Part shown: positions 10,870 to 22,700 of the stretch, in pieces | Layout: the number at the start of each line of letters is the position of its first letter | Position numbering within the stretch: position 1 is the first letter of the stretch | Source of the DNA: Hyphodiscus hymeniophilus | Taxonomy: Eukaryota; Ascomycota; Leotiomycetes; Helotiales; Hyphodiscaceae | Assembly: GCA_016508695.1 (NCBI GenBank) | Contig: VNKQ01000006.1 | Coordinates: 1,736,001-1,800,000, forward strand | DNA: 64,000 bases | Reading direction: 5' to 3' | Program-made: the position numbers and the translations under genes | The notes under the pieces: model-generated | What the model was told of the DNA's origin: nothing | Databases searched by the model: none | The model's input: only the letters and a program-made list of their open reading frames with translations

Positions 10870-12717
10870 TTAGACATTGTTCGCACAGTCAAATGGTGCG
10901 CCTAGAAGTTCAGGTCAGCACTCCGTCACAATTTTCTTCATCACACAGGGTGTACTCACCAATACCACCAGTCTTGAAATCTGTTATAATACTCTGAATA
11001 GTAGCGTACGTCCCGGCTACGAAGAAGTACGCCCCGAGCAGGGGCAAGCCCCAATGAGCCCAATATATGGCTTTCTGCTTGGTGGAGCCCTGTCGCCAGG
11101 CTGCTTGGTCGTACAACCAAAGTCCGCCGGGTAGCATGATGGCCATTGGCGCGAAGCAGAAAGAGGCTGTCAAGGCGAGTAGATAATTGAATACCGGAAT
11201 TGCTTCAGCCATGATGAATGCGGCCGTCCCGAGGCCGAACGTGCAGGAACTGAGTACGTGTGAGTTTCAACGACAATTACAGGAGATAGGGTTGAGACAA
11301 ACGTACAACCATACAATCCAGTGGGTGGCAGTCTTGCCTTGCAGATGTGGGGAGTTGCGCAGAACACGGACGAAAAGATATTTGGCGGCAACCTTGCAGG
11401 TGAGTATTTGCTCAGTCAGGAGTGTCAGGGATTTCTCACATGTAGACAAAGAAGTGCAATGACGAGAAGTCCGGGAATTGCAATGCCGTAGCACACTTTC
11501 TCGATCACAGGCCCAGCGCTCTATGCTTTGTTAACAATCTTAGATCAATCTCACGATCCTGCATAAACTTACTCCAAGTGAAGGACTCGTGACCCACTTG
11601 CCGCACCACTTGTAGATGACAAGTGAGAAGGCAATATAGCAAGAGCCAGCGAAAAGCATGACAATCATCAAAGCTTTTTTGAAGTCCTGAGGCCTTTTCA
11701 TCTCTGCAAGGACCGGAACAAAGGACGAGGCTCCGGCTGAGGAGATGAAGATATTGAGAGTCGCCACCATTCCTGTCACAAAGTTCGGATGGGCGATGGC
11801 AAAGTAGCCAAGGTCAAAGTCGCCTGTCTGTGGGGCGGCAACTGGACGATCGTGAAATGTGACAGCGATGCTATTGACGGTATCAGATTTGGCTCTGTGC
11901 CCTTTGGAGCAGGAGAGATGGGCTTACACGAGGATGAAGACAGCAGTGAAGATTGAGGCAGATCCAACCCAGGTCAGCCAGCCAAGAGAGTGAAATTTGG
12001 GAAGGCTAGCACCACATGCAACGACGACGTATGTTATGAACGACCACCACACCGTGCAAGCTGCATGGCTTGAGAGAGCGTTCAGGCCAGCCGTTACTCC
12101 GATGATACCTGAACCAACTGACAGCACCCATCTGGCCTAGTATCAGCTAATGCACACAAAAGAAGTCTCGGCGATTCACTCACCCTAGTAGGAAGAGGAC
12201 TCCGATAGCCTCTTTTAGAATCGGTCCCCCAAGAATTTTTGCCATATCGACGACTGAATGGCAAGTGGTATGGTTATGTCTGAAATTCCCCACAAGGATG
12301 GCGCAATCTTGTAAGGAGGTCAGATATGCTGTTTCTGCTGCCATCGGAGTCGGAGACTTACAGGTGTTCAATATACTCCAAGCTACAATGGAGAGAGTAC
12401 CTCCAACCGCACCCAGCGCGAACATTGCTGAAGGAAGACTGAGAATACCAATGGAGAAGATCACTGGAGGTCTGGTGAGCATCTGCCTTGTAAAACTCCC
12501 AAACGGACTGCGTACCTTTGAAAAAGATGAACATGGCTCGTATCCATCCCACATTACGATAATCAATACCTTCCGAGGTCTTCTTGAAGACCTCATGCTC
12601 GTTATCGTAGATAACTCCATCTTCAGCAATGACACCGACACCGCCAACTCCCAAGTCAACGGAAGTACCTGTTGATAACCCTTTCTGGTCGTAACTGGCT
12701 TGCTTTTCCGACATCAT
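10870..12717 (-). CDS. Neutral/aromatic amino acid permease (AAAP family, Mtr-like)
   Basis: Spliced model complement(join(10870..10901, 10960..11249, 11307..11392, 11440..11520, 11573..11870, 11928..12131, 12184..12307, 12362..12463, 12516..12717)), 472 residues, close to the length of Neurospora Mtr. It should import neutral and aromatic amino acids by proton symport, at the plasma membrane or the vacuole. A hydrophilic N-terminus of about 60 residues is followed by roughly eleven membrane segments. Family blocks seen across the splice joins include FFKVIFSIGILSLPSAMFAL, GLNALSSHAACTVWW, VIYKWCGKWVTSPSLG and AIPVFNYLLALTASFCFAP. The ATG at 12717 is followed by a second Met, so the start may shift by one codon. 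Every join follows GT-AG, and the tiny last exon restores a short polar C-terminus. Substrate is inferred from family only. Confidence 0.92.
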
Positions 12718-14090
12718 GAAAATAAACAATAAAGTATCCAAGTTCTTGATTGAAAAGTTGTGTAACAGAAGAAGATCAGTGATCGACTGCAGAGGGGCCT
12801 CCTACATATGTTCATACTGGGGCAGCAGGAAGCAGTCGTCCGCGGACACCCAGGCGCCCACTCTTGATTCCAGGGCGATAACAATTGATATTGGGATGGG
12901 CCATGATTTCAGATATCAGATCGCAGTTCCTGGGATACCAAGCTGCGCCTATCAGTGGAAACCTTAAAATCCGATTTCGCTATTCGTGTAGCTTGGAGGT
13001 TGGAGAAAGGAAGTGGGGAACCATTTTTCGGACTTGCGATCCCTACCCTTTCTTATCAACACCAGCTCCAGTATCGTTCCAAATGCGTTCCCGATAGACT
13101 TATCTGTCTGTGCAGTCTGGAACGCTGGGCTGACTCGCTTCACTTGAATGAATTTGAGCGGCAAAAGAGTACTGTACAGTATCTATACTGTACCTTTAGT
13201 ATATCCTACCTTAGGTTCAATATCAATACTTGACCCCTTTCCGGTCTCGCCAAACATCAGTCGCTGCGCCACATCAACGCCATCAACCCATCAACAATGG
13301 AACTTGGTCCAGAGCGACTCACAACAGCTTCTTTGTACAATCCCGCACCCGTTTACTTATCATTGGGGAATCGCACACTCCAGAAAATATACCAGAGGTG
13401 CTTATCTCCTGTTCTTGAGCCCCGAACCAATTTCGACTCTTTTCGGAGACGCGCTCTGGAGGAGTTTCTGCCTCTAATCGAAGATACACCAAAATTTCAT
13501 CGCCGCCCATCGTTACCAAACCGCTATGCATTCGATTGCAATCTCCCAAAGTACGCTTTCGTTGTTTCTGTTTCTACAGAAAGGTCCGTCTCATACGAAA
13601 TGGAGGCTGCCTTGAGAGCTACTCTTAGTCGCCACTGCCATTATCAGAATTGAGAGATAAGCAACCTCAGCACCACCGACAATAAGATTTGCAACACTAA
13701 AAGCAAAAGCCTCAACACTGGAAGTGCTGAGACGTTCTTCCAACAAGGAATACGGAATCTAACGATTCTCCATCGAGAGACAGCATTCCTCACCATGACG
13801 CGAGAAATCCACGAGCGATCGGCGTCCTGACTCAAGAACGAAGATTACCAAAATCATATCTGATACTCCACAATCCCCAGAACCACAACGCCGGCGCGCC
13901 GCAGGTACTCCAACAGTCTGGACGCTGTAGAGCCGCTCAAGTGTCTAGGGTTGATGAGTCACTTGATTGGTCGCTTTGATGGGTCACTTTTATTGGTCAC
14001 TTCAACATCAACTGCCGTATTGCTCCACATTGCCCAACCCAGCCGGCCTCGCATAGGATATCGCTTCTCCAGGATCTCCTCCTCAAGGAA
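12718..14090. other. Intergenic; one doubtful 118-codon ORF
   Basis: The part next to 12717 should hold the permease promoter. A 118-codon plus-strand frame at 13297-13653 starts with ATG and has a balanced, charged composition, but shows no domain, no signal peptide and no neighbour logic. I leave it uncalled. Near 13952-14010 there are three degenerate copies of a TTGGTCACTT-like word. Confidence 0.4.
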
Positions 14091-14094
14091 TTCC

Positions 14095-14292
14095 ACGAGA
14101 CCACTGAGAGAGTTGGTGGTGGGGTTGGAGGGCAGGGTGAATGTTATTTACCGGAAGAGCGTCAAGCATGCTTTGAGTGTAAGAGAGTTGAGTGAGATTG
14201 GGGTTTCTAGGATTAGCATGGGTCCCGGGTTGTGGAGAGGGGGAATGGCTGCTATGAAGAAAGAGATGGAGAGTGTTTTGGATAGTGAGTAA
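14095..14292 (+). pseudogene. C-terminal remnant of an isocitrate lyase/PEP mutase-family gene
   Basis: The last 60 or so codons of an open frame ending at 14292 match the C-terminal block of phosphoenolpyruvate mutase/isocitrate lyase-superfamily proteins. Landmarks are GRVNVIYR, then LSVRELSEIGVSRISMGPGLW, then a final helix MAAMKKEMESVL. In intact proteins this block closes the TIM barrel of about 280 residues. Upstream I cannot find the N-terminal NAWDA-type loop, the metal-binding acidic residues or the catalytic loop in any frame. The remnant has no start of its own: the frame upstream (from 13951) looks unrelated. I infer a truncated relic rather than a working enzyme. It converges with the sedolisin gene, whose stop lies about 90 bp away. 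Confidence 0.55.
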
Positions 14293-14381
14293 ACCAGATA
14301 TTCGCTTTCAATTGTGTACATCATTTTAATTCAAAAGTCCTGCGGCCTCGTGTCCTTTGTACATCCAGCTGTTTCCAAGAC

Positions 14382-16397
14382 TTACGTCGCTCGAGAAATC
14401 GTCAACAAGGAAGTGTACTTCGGTGTCCCAAGACCGGTCACCGGATCCCAACCCTATTTAAACAGTCAGTACACAAATGCAATGTTAGAGGAACTAGACA
14501 TACCGCAACAGCCGAGAAACCAGCACCACTGATAACACCACTGCATCCAGTACTCTTCCCACTCGTGATGTCCGTCAACCCGGAAACAGCACTGGAATAT
14601 AGCCATGGGTTCAGGAATCCAAGACCAGCCTTTCCAGACGTAACGCGGTCACTATTCAAGAGCTGAATAACACTCGCAAATGTTGGAGTCGCACATGACG
14701 TCCCGTCAACGAGCGTAGTGCCACCCGAAAGCACAACGACGAAATCAGTAGCCTCGGCAGCCACATCTGGATATGCACGTCCAGAACTGTTGAAGTAGGT
14801 AGAAACAGCGGTGTGTGTCTTATCTGTTGTAAGCCACTTGCTGACTGTTGCGTTTTGATAGCTTGGACGACCGAAGACAGAGCTGAATCCACCGCCAGAG
14901 TCGGACCATCCTGCCTCTGGAGAGTTACCCGTCGTACCACCAACTACGGTCACCCATGGACAGGAAGCTGGAAATGAAGTGGTGAACGTCTTTGCGCTGC
15001 CAGTCTTACAGCTTGTGCCAACGCCAGCATCGCCGGAAGCGACAAGGACGGAGACACCTCGGGCACCCAACTGGGAGAAAAGGTTGCATACATTATTGGC
15101 GTAGTCCAAAGGTACCGTCGATTCATCGTCACCGTAGGAAATAGAGATGGTGTTTGGCAGGGCTGATGGCGAGAGACTAAGCAGGTAGTCCAAGAACTCC
15201 AAGTAAGGCTCGTTGGTGTTTGTGCCCGAGCCGACAATTGGGGGCGATCCACCAACACTGTAGAAGACATTTGGGATCTTCTCCGTGATAGCTCGAGCAT
15301 ACTGAACGTCCAGATTTGCTTCAAGTCCAGGAGAGCCAGGGCTTGTGGGACAGCTCCCACCATTCACGACATCGCAAGTATAAGTTTGAGCAGTGTTTCC
15401 CTCAGTCTCGTAGCTGTTCATGAACGTCGCCAAGTCAGACTTGCTAGGATACTCTTCCAAGAACCCGGCAATACCCATAAGACCAGCAGTGTAAGCGGTA
15501 GCTCCCGAGAAGCCGTAAAGATTCGAAAGACACTTTGGGGTAATCTGGCTGCCACTGCAACCGCTAACGGCCTGTACGGCGTCGGCGTTCATAGAAGCTT
15601 CGTCGAACGAGTGGATATTCTTGATGGTAGACCTCATGGGCTTCAGACCGAAGAAGGTCGTTGGTTGCACCATATCGACGTGGCCTATGAATACGTCCGG
15701 GAGACTGTATTCAAGGGTTCTGACGACAATGGAGCCAGTTTCAATGTGAGCTGCAGATTTATTAGAAGAAATCTCTTTGACAGGAACATGGTGTTGCATT
15801 TCTTACTAAAGGCACTGTACTCTGCATCTAAAAGTTTCTCGATCTGGCTGATGCTTGCCTCCAAAATGACAGAGTCTCCTCGTGCCGAAAGAGTTGCATG
15901 GTTGTCCAGACCCTGGCTCTTCAACCAGTCCATCACTAAATCGCTTGATTCATCCTTCGGCGCGATCATGGAGTCAATGACATGCTGATCCAAATGGCTG
16001 CCATAAAGGTCATGACCAGGAGTAGCAATCTAAACCTTCTATTAGCACTTACTCTCCAACTTCCGTTTCTCTCATCACGTGAAGAGCATTGTAGGAGTCA
16101 AAGCAAGGAGTGCAGTCGCCATCCCAAGTCATTCAAGGGAGTGAAGGAGAAAAATACCTTCAGAGCCAGATCATGGAAATCCGCCATGTTCTGCAGCACA
16201 AGATGAATCCTCAACTTGACACTCGACCCATCCTTATCAAACAGCACCCCATCATCTCTCTCCCACCCGGCAGGCGGCGCAGCCAATTTCTCAAAGACGC
16301 TGCTCTTGAGATGCCCATCCTCCTTTCCTGAGAACGGGAAAGCAAGCACGGAGGAAGACAGTGCAAGCAGAGCTGAGAAGGAACAGAAGAGCACCAT
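14382..16397 (-). CDS. Secreted sedolisin-family serine-carboxyl peptidase (MEROPS S53, tripeptidyl-peptidase-like)
   Basis: Spliced model complement(join(14382..14453, 14504..15750, 15807..16029, 16158..16397)), 593 residues. It is an acid-active endo- or tripeptidyl-peptidase, exported to degrade external protein. A signal peptide (VLFCSFSALLALSSSVLAF) begins at Met1, which is why I chose 16397 rather than a Met 25 codons upstream. A pro-kumamolisin propeptide covers about residues 25-200. The catalytic Glu and Asp are in LEANLDVQY (E298, D302), the oxyanion Asp is in ASGDAGVG (D395) and the nucleophile is in DGTSCATP (S506). The C-terminal calcium site is supported by LTDITSG near 548 and GWDPVTGLG, the latter restored by the last splice. 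All hallmarks are intact, so it is probably active. The first intron (128 nt) is the least certain join. Confidence 0.93.
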
Positions 16398-17247
16398 CGC
16401 GACTTCGCCCAGGTAGGGATAAGGATAGGGGAGAGATGCAATGGAGAAGGACGAACGAGGAGGAATGAGCATATTTATCTACCCCTCGACCACAAGGATC
16501 GCCACCCAGCGCATATCTCTCCTACTCTACATCCTACCTTCGCCGCGCTCGACGCCGGCATGTCAGCCTAAGCGCACCTCCCTTTTCAAGCTTGATTCGT
16601 GGGACATGCATTACCTGCCAAGACTTTGCTTCCCTCGCCCACTCATCTCAGGCTTGGGTAGCTTCCTTCCTGAGATCCATTGCCGGTGCATAATCCGGTA
16701 GATTTTAAGCTTATCTCCCTCTCCATTTGCGCCTTCCATTGGAGCATTGTGGCGGTAAAGATCGACAACCCAGAAGCCCTAGATAGGAAAGTCGTTAGCC
16801 TGCAAGGCACAAGATCGCCTTCCGCTTTTCGTATTGCTCCCGAGAAGGAGCATGTGCCGAAAGATGTGCAGTTGGTGTAGTTTTGGATGTTGTGTGAGAT
16901 TCGGGACGGTCGTAATAAGCTTGTGACTTCTAGACTTCAGGCCCGCGGGTGGTATGGAGAGCCACTCAGCAGAAGTAAATATCCAAGCGATGCCTATTCA
17001 TGTTGCCATACGGTTTGTGCTTTTACATAAATCCACTAATCCCATACTCTCGGGCTTTCTCAGTTGCTCATGTCACGATCTCCTGTAAACAAAGACGAAT
17101 CAATGGGTTGCCATGTGTAAATTCATTATCTGCAGTCCAGTCATCTAGCAATGCGGGCAAGCATAAAGAATACCTGCTCGCGAGCCAAATGTTCCGTCTT
17201 GCAACGTCGTCCCCTTTTCTACCCCGGGCCTCCTCTCCTTGCCCATA
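16398..17247. other. Intergenic, promoter of the sedolisin gene
   Basis: Contains the upstream region of the minus-strand peptidase gene. A frame of 86 codons (16441-16701, +) has no recognisable feature and is not called. Nothing else is supported. Confidence 0.45.
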
Positions 17248-17445
17248 TCAGTCCATGATGTGAAAACCAACGCACGCAAGAGCAAAAGCAACGGAGACCC
17301 GCATTGAGAAAACGAAAACAATGAAAACCGCCCACAGAATCAGGTAGCCATTCGTGTAGACAGCCCCTCCGTCCAGATCGATCAAATGTGGCATGGTCAT
17401 GGTTGTCGTTGATCCATCGTAGCATGATCCACATTTGCAAGACAT
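17248..17445 (-). CDS. Possible small membrane protein with Cys-rich N-terminus
   Basis: A 65-codon ATG-started frame reads well as protein. It begins MSCKCGSCYDG, with three cysteines in a C-x-C-x2-C spacing, and then has a long hydrophobic stretch (about residues 33-62, including LILWAVFIVFVFSMRV) before a short polar end. The N-terminal cysteines could be lipid-modified or bind metal; both are guesses. It lies about 630 bp downstream of the casein kinase stop on the same strand and could also be part of that transcript's 3' region. No family is recognised. An overlapping 93-codon frame on the same strand is less protein-like. Confidence 0.3.
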   Translation of the reverse strand: MSCKCGSCYDGSTTTMTMPHLIDLDGGAVYTNGYLILWAVFIVFVFSMRVSVAFALACVGFHIMD

Positions 17446-18078
17446 CCATAGCTGATCCTCTTCTCCACTTCAAGACCACCCGATCCCCACTTCCATGCAA
17501 TTAAAAATCAAAGCAGGCCAAGGAAAACAGAAATCAAGGAAAGAAGGAAAGACGTGCAAAACATATGTCTCGGAAAGAATAGAGGGTCTGCTCTGAAAGC
17601 TCAATGACATAGGTCGTGGCGGATGTCAGAGAGAACGAGCTTAGATGACCATATTCATGCTTTCTTCGTGGACCATAACGTTACAGGCTTATCGATTGTA
17701 GACCACCACGGGGGTGGGTGTAAGGTGCTGTGAGGTTGCATTGATGGTTCGAATATTCGATGTAATGACATCGGCGTGCCGTTCGATAGCCTTAACCTTG
17801 CGGACGTTACACACAAAGCCATGATAGCCAAGTGTAAAACAGATGTCCAGCCAGAAGTTAAAGGTGCTCGAGCCATTGAGAAAATCCATGATCGAAAATT
17901 GTGAAGAAGGAAAGCGATCCATGAGAAAAGGATATTATCGAGCCAATACCGAAGAAGCCGCCCACGAGACGTTCAGGCATGGTCAGTGACAGATGTTGAG
18001 TTGAGAAGCAAGACGAACCACCAGGAGCCGAATGTCGAAAATCGAACTCGGTCAAGGAGAGTCGTCCGACGAAATAGA
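17446..18078. other. Probable 3' UTR of casein kinase I
   Basis: Downstream of the kinase stop codon on the minus strand. Several short minus-strand frames (for example 17689-17922) are open, but they do not join the kinase frame after its stop at 18079-18081 and show no domain. Best read as 3' UTR plus spacer. Confidence 0.45.
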
Positions 18079-19748
18079 TCAATACCATTGCTGTCCAGTC
18101 TGGTCCTCACGCGTGGTCCGATAAGCACCCGAATCATATCCAGTACCAGTTGCTGCACCTTTCGAGGCAGAGCGCAGCCTATTTTCGGAGACTATAGTGT
18201 CAGCCATCCAGTCAGCAATCTATTCTCCTCGCGGCCAGCGTCATCGAACACACTAAACGCGAAGACGAAATCCTCTTACAAGGGACCGGACTAGCAAGAC
18301 ACTCACATCCTATCACTACCTCCAACGGCTCTGTTGGTCTCGGGAGTGTCAACACCGGCGGCACCACGTTCCATGACCTTACGGCGGGATCCGGAAACAG
18401 CACCTGGCTTGGAAGCACTGGAAGCATGTTGAGGGGTTGGTCCACCAGCGGTAGCAGCGTTCGTTCGGGTACGGCCAGGCTTCTCCTCATCATCCTGGGC
18501 GGGTTGCTGACCGGCAGCCTGGGCAATGGCCTGAGCATTCTTCTGATACTTGTAGACGGTCCAATCAAAGACGTAGTCATACTGGAAACCCTCACGAACG
18601 AATAGATCACGGAAGATCTTTCGGAGGTAAGAGTAGTCAGGCTTGTCATCGAATCGAAGAGAGCGAGTGTAGTTAAGGTAAATAGCAAACTCATTGGGGA
18701 AGCCGCGGCAGAGGACTTCTGTTGGGGTTGTCATCTTCTTCTCCATGATGCGGTCGTACTTCTGCTTCTTGGTAGCAGCCTTCAGGCCTTGCCAAGGAAG
18801 GGAGCCGCGGCAGAAGTAGAGCATAACGTATCCGAGGGACTCCATATCATCACGACGGGATTGCTCTGCAGGATTTGTTAGCTGTAAAATGTATGATAGG
18901 ATGTTGGTGTACATACCGACGCCCAAGTGGGTATTGATGGAAGCATAACGAGCAGTGCCAGTCAAGTTCTTGTTCTCACGGTATGGGATGTGAAAATGAG
19001 TCTTGGGGTCGCGATATTTCTTAGCCAAACCGAAGTCGATGACATTGACCTGATTGCCGCGCTTGCCGATACCCATGAGGAAGTTATCCGGCTTGATATC
19101 ACGATGAATAAATGACTTGGCATGGATGTACTCGATACGAGAGATGAGTTGATCTGCGAGGAGGAGAACTGTCTTCAAGGAGAACTTGCGGTTGCAGAAG
19201 TTGAACAGATCCTCCAAGCTAGGTCCGAGAAGGTCGAGAACCATAGCATTATAGTCGCACTCAGTACCAAACCAGCGGACGAAGGGAATGCCGACACCCC
19301 CAGCAAGGGATTTGTAGACACGAGCCTCATATTCGAGTTGTGGGTGCTTAGCCTTGACGCTCTCAAGCTTGATGGCAATCTCCTCTCCAGATATGATGTT
19401 GGTACCGAGGTAGATATCACCGAACGAACCACTACCGATCTTACGACCGATGCGGTATTTATTACCGACGCGAAGATCCTGTCGAGAGCAGTCATGTCAG
19501 TATGCTCCCATCAAGAAGGGTGTATTGCAATGTGTTTTATAAATGATAATATGTGAAAACATATGAGCTGGCACGAGGCTGTGATCAGGCTCGAAGTGAT
19601 ATATGCACCTGAGCCATCTCAATACCCCACGGCACCAACGTATGGGAGACGACAAGAAGGTGCTGCTCATAGAGGCTTGAAGAAAGGGAGTATAAACCAG
19701 AGGATTGGATTTCGACTTGGAAGCGGGTGGATTCACCATAGTAGTCAT
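18079..19748 (-). CDS. Casein kinase I, delta/epsilon type (Hrr25/Hhp1-like)
   Basis: Spliced model complement(join(18079..18178, 18307..18865, 18917..19478, 19737..19748)), 410 residues. This Ser/Thr kinase acts in DNA damage response, vesicle traffic, ribosome maturation and, in fungi, clock-protein phosphorylation. The first coding exon is only 12 nt (MTTM) and joins to DLRVGNKYRIGRKIGSGSFG, giving the glycine-rich loop. Further on are AIKLES (the catalytic Lys), HRDIKPDNFLMG (catalytic loop), DFGLAKKYRD and the CK1-specific SINTHLG block, which is completed as GVEQSRRDDMESLG by splicing out a 51-nt intron. A 128-nt intron near the 3' end restores GGSDRM-LRSASKG and a polar tail ending in GQQWY. 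Without that splice the frame stops right after the kinase region. The tail may regulate activity by autophosphorylation, as in relatives. Confidence 0.95.
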
Positions 19749-22700
19749 CTTGAAGTTGAACTATGGACTCTAGGTATCGGGCTGTCCGATACGAGAGCCG
19801 AAGACGTGAAAGGTTTTCGATTGTTGGGGAAAGATCGATCAAGTTGATCGAAGCCGAGTTGAATATGATGTTGAGTGGCAGGGAAGGGTACTAGAAGTGG
19901 TCTGTCAGTTGTTGAGTTGTTCAGGCTGCTGTTGAACGTGAAGCGGTGTACGAAGGGACGAATGTTTCGTAAGCAGCTTGCTTTGAAAGGCGGGATGTCA
20001 AACACGCCTTTCGGAGCGTCGAGACTGATGTGAATGTGTATTGTGTTGAAGAAGCAAAGGTCGGAGAGTTGTGGAAAGGCTTGGTACGTACCTATCTGCT
20101 GATGCAATGTCTGGAAGGGTCGATTGAGGGATGCCGACCGTGTAGGTGTTCAAGACCTGCTTCAACAAAGAAGGCGGCTGCGTTCGACGGAGTGGTAGAT
20201 AGTGAGTTGTCTCTCTCAAGGCCTCTCTACAGAGACTGTTGGTTGAGATCGATGATCACGCGTGGAGAGAGCGGTGGTGTTGATGTTCTTGGTGGGGAGG
20301 AGTCGTTTGATCGGGGTTGAGAAGAGGTTCAGAGATGGTGGCTCTCGCTTGTGGCCTAGCGCCTGAAAGGCTGCCTTGCCTGTTGCGGATTAATAAGGCA
20401 GCAAGAGGGGGATATTCGTGGTGCCTTCTTTCATGGAGTATGCAGCAATAACAAAATGGATTATAGTCAAAGAGCAAGTTTTATTGAAGTCTAGGAGATG
20501 GCCGCTTGAAGCTAATGGCTGTGTTTGATAATGGCATAATGGATGGTGATTCATTTCAGCCGCATCCACGCAGCGGCTAGAAGATATCAGGGCAATCTAT
20601 CTATGGATACATCGACTCCCTCTTGAGTACATTCCGGACCCTTTTCTCTGCTTCTACTGTACATCATCTTCCATCTTCCAATCTGGGTCGCAAACACCAA
20701 TCCGTGCAGTGCGCCCCCTCAACCCCTCAGGTGTTGCTATGTTACTTAGGGAGAAGCCTGATCAAGAAAGCCTGAAAGGGGGGTAAAAGGCATCCATTCA
20801 CCAACGAGGGATCCAGCTAGCAGTGAATGGCGGATCCAGCTGACTGACGATAACCCAATCCAATCTGGTGAGTCCCCAATCTTGTCACCGAAACTCACCT
20901 CCACAGCCTCGTCTACCGGTATTGCCCAACAAACAGCCCAACTTGATAGTCGATATCCCCTCCTTGCCAGCTACTCGTGTTACTTGACAGGAAAGCCCCA
21001 GGAATCACAGGAGATGAGTGAATGGGAGCGAAAAGCCATATCACTTGGGAAACCAACGTAAAGAAAAAGGGGACGTCAATTCGTCCACCGTCTCTCCTCG
21101 CCTCAGCAATGCATGATCTGTAGGGCCCCCATCGTTTCAAGGAATTCCGGCATAATTCGCACTCCTATTTGCCCCCTCATTGCGCCATTAAACTGGTTAA
21201 TGCTTCGTGCGACAGGCGACCATGACATAAGCATTTCAAGATCACGTTTATTGAAATATACGAGGAGACAGTCGCACTGAAGAGGGCACATAACTTTAAA
21301 TCCTTTCCAACCTTGTTAGGAAAGCCGGTGATATAGAATTGGGCATCATGGCATGGTGCCGCATTCCCGCTCAGGGGGCCCGTCCAGACTCTGCCAAGGA
21401 GCGAGGACCTGCCGCATTGACCGTTGTGCTTGGGCTGTTAGGAACTTTTGGGAATTCGTGGGAAGTACTGTACTTCGTATTGGATGGTATTACAGGCATA
21501 AAGCACCGTGGACTGCATCGCCAGCTTGCTCTTGGGCCTGTATCAACATTCCCTCGAGGTTTGACATAAACACCTCCTAAAAGCCGCATCTGCATCGGGC
21601 TGGCGCCCATCGAAGCTTCTCCTCGAATGATCCCATGCAGATACATACAGTACATACTAGCTATGTACTTCTCGACTCGGCCCAACCCCCCCAATCTGCT
21701 TGATAAAACGTTCCCATTCAAAAGCAAACCACAGTACTGCCACGCAATTGCATTCCAGTAAACGGCTCCTCGATCCTGCAAAGCCAGCGCTGTGCAGGTA
21801 AACTCACGAGTCACCACCCATCTGGTAAATCCCTCTCTGGTAAATCCCTCTCTGGTAAATCCCTCTCTCGCTCTCGCTTCTCCCCCAACTCCCCATTCGT
21901 CCTTTCCAGCCAAACGGATTCCTACCCACCAGCCTATGTTGGAACTCGCCCGTGAACAACTCAACCACACTCACCACTCCTGTACCTTGGTACGTACGCA
22001 CGTACAGGGGCTCAGACGTACATGTGCGAGACCGAAGCACGATGTTGCAGCCTTGGTGATGGATTGCTGCAGTAGACACGGCGTATCGGACTCTCTGACC
22101 TCAGCGGCTTCCATGGAAAGATCAGGCACTTCCAAGCTTGAGATGATACACCAATTGATGCTCGATGCTAAAAATAACCCACCGGGCCGAGGCCCATTGA
22201 TCGCGGGACGAGATATGATGATGCATCGTAGCATTAACTCTCAATCGACCTCAACCAGAATGCCAATAGACCACAAAAGAACCAGCTATCTACAACCAGC
22301 ATTAAAGCTCATACTTGGGTCGTATTCTCATGTGCAGCTCAAAAGAGCATCGACGAATCACAGTGTATTGTCGAATCCGCAGCGGATCCGGATGGCGTGA
22401 AACATTGGCGAGGGGATACAAATACCGCGTACTTCGTAGTCGATGATGCTCCTCCCACTCAGCTACCAAGCCATAAGAGGCGCTAGGTTTGCCAGAAGAT
22501 ATACAACCCACTCCTGGATATAGTGGGCTTTCATATCTTATGATGCATACCTTCATACAAAAGCAAAGGGAATTAATTCAAGAAAGAAATAAAGTGTATT
22601 AGATCATCACCAACAATCCACGTTCAGAACAACATCTCAGTCACACCTTTTTGGTCTCAGAAAATTCTTCTATAGTTCTTTGTTGAGTGGCGAGTTGTAG

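Noticed and set aside
13297..13653. 118-codon ATG frame on the plus strand
   Set aside because: No motif, no homology I recognise, and it lies in a spacer that also holds gene debris.
17655..18078. Minus-strand frames downstream of the casein kinase stop
   Set aside because: They cannot be joined to the kinase without skipping its natural stop and have no features of their own.
21371..22400. Two frames of about 200 codons on opposite strands
   Set aside because: They are created in part by the 15-bp repeat being free of stops; composition is not protein-like.
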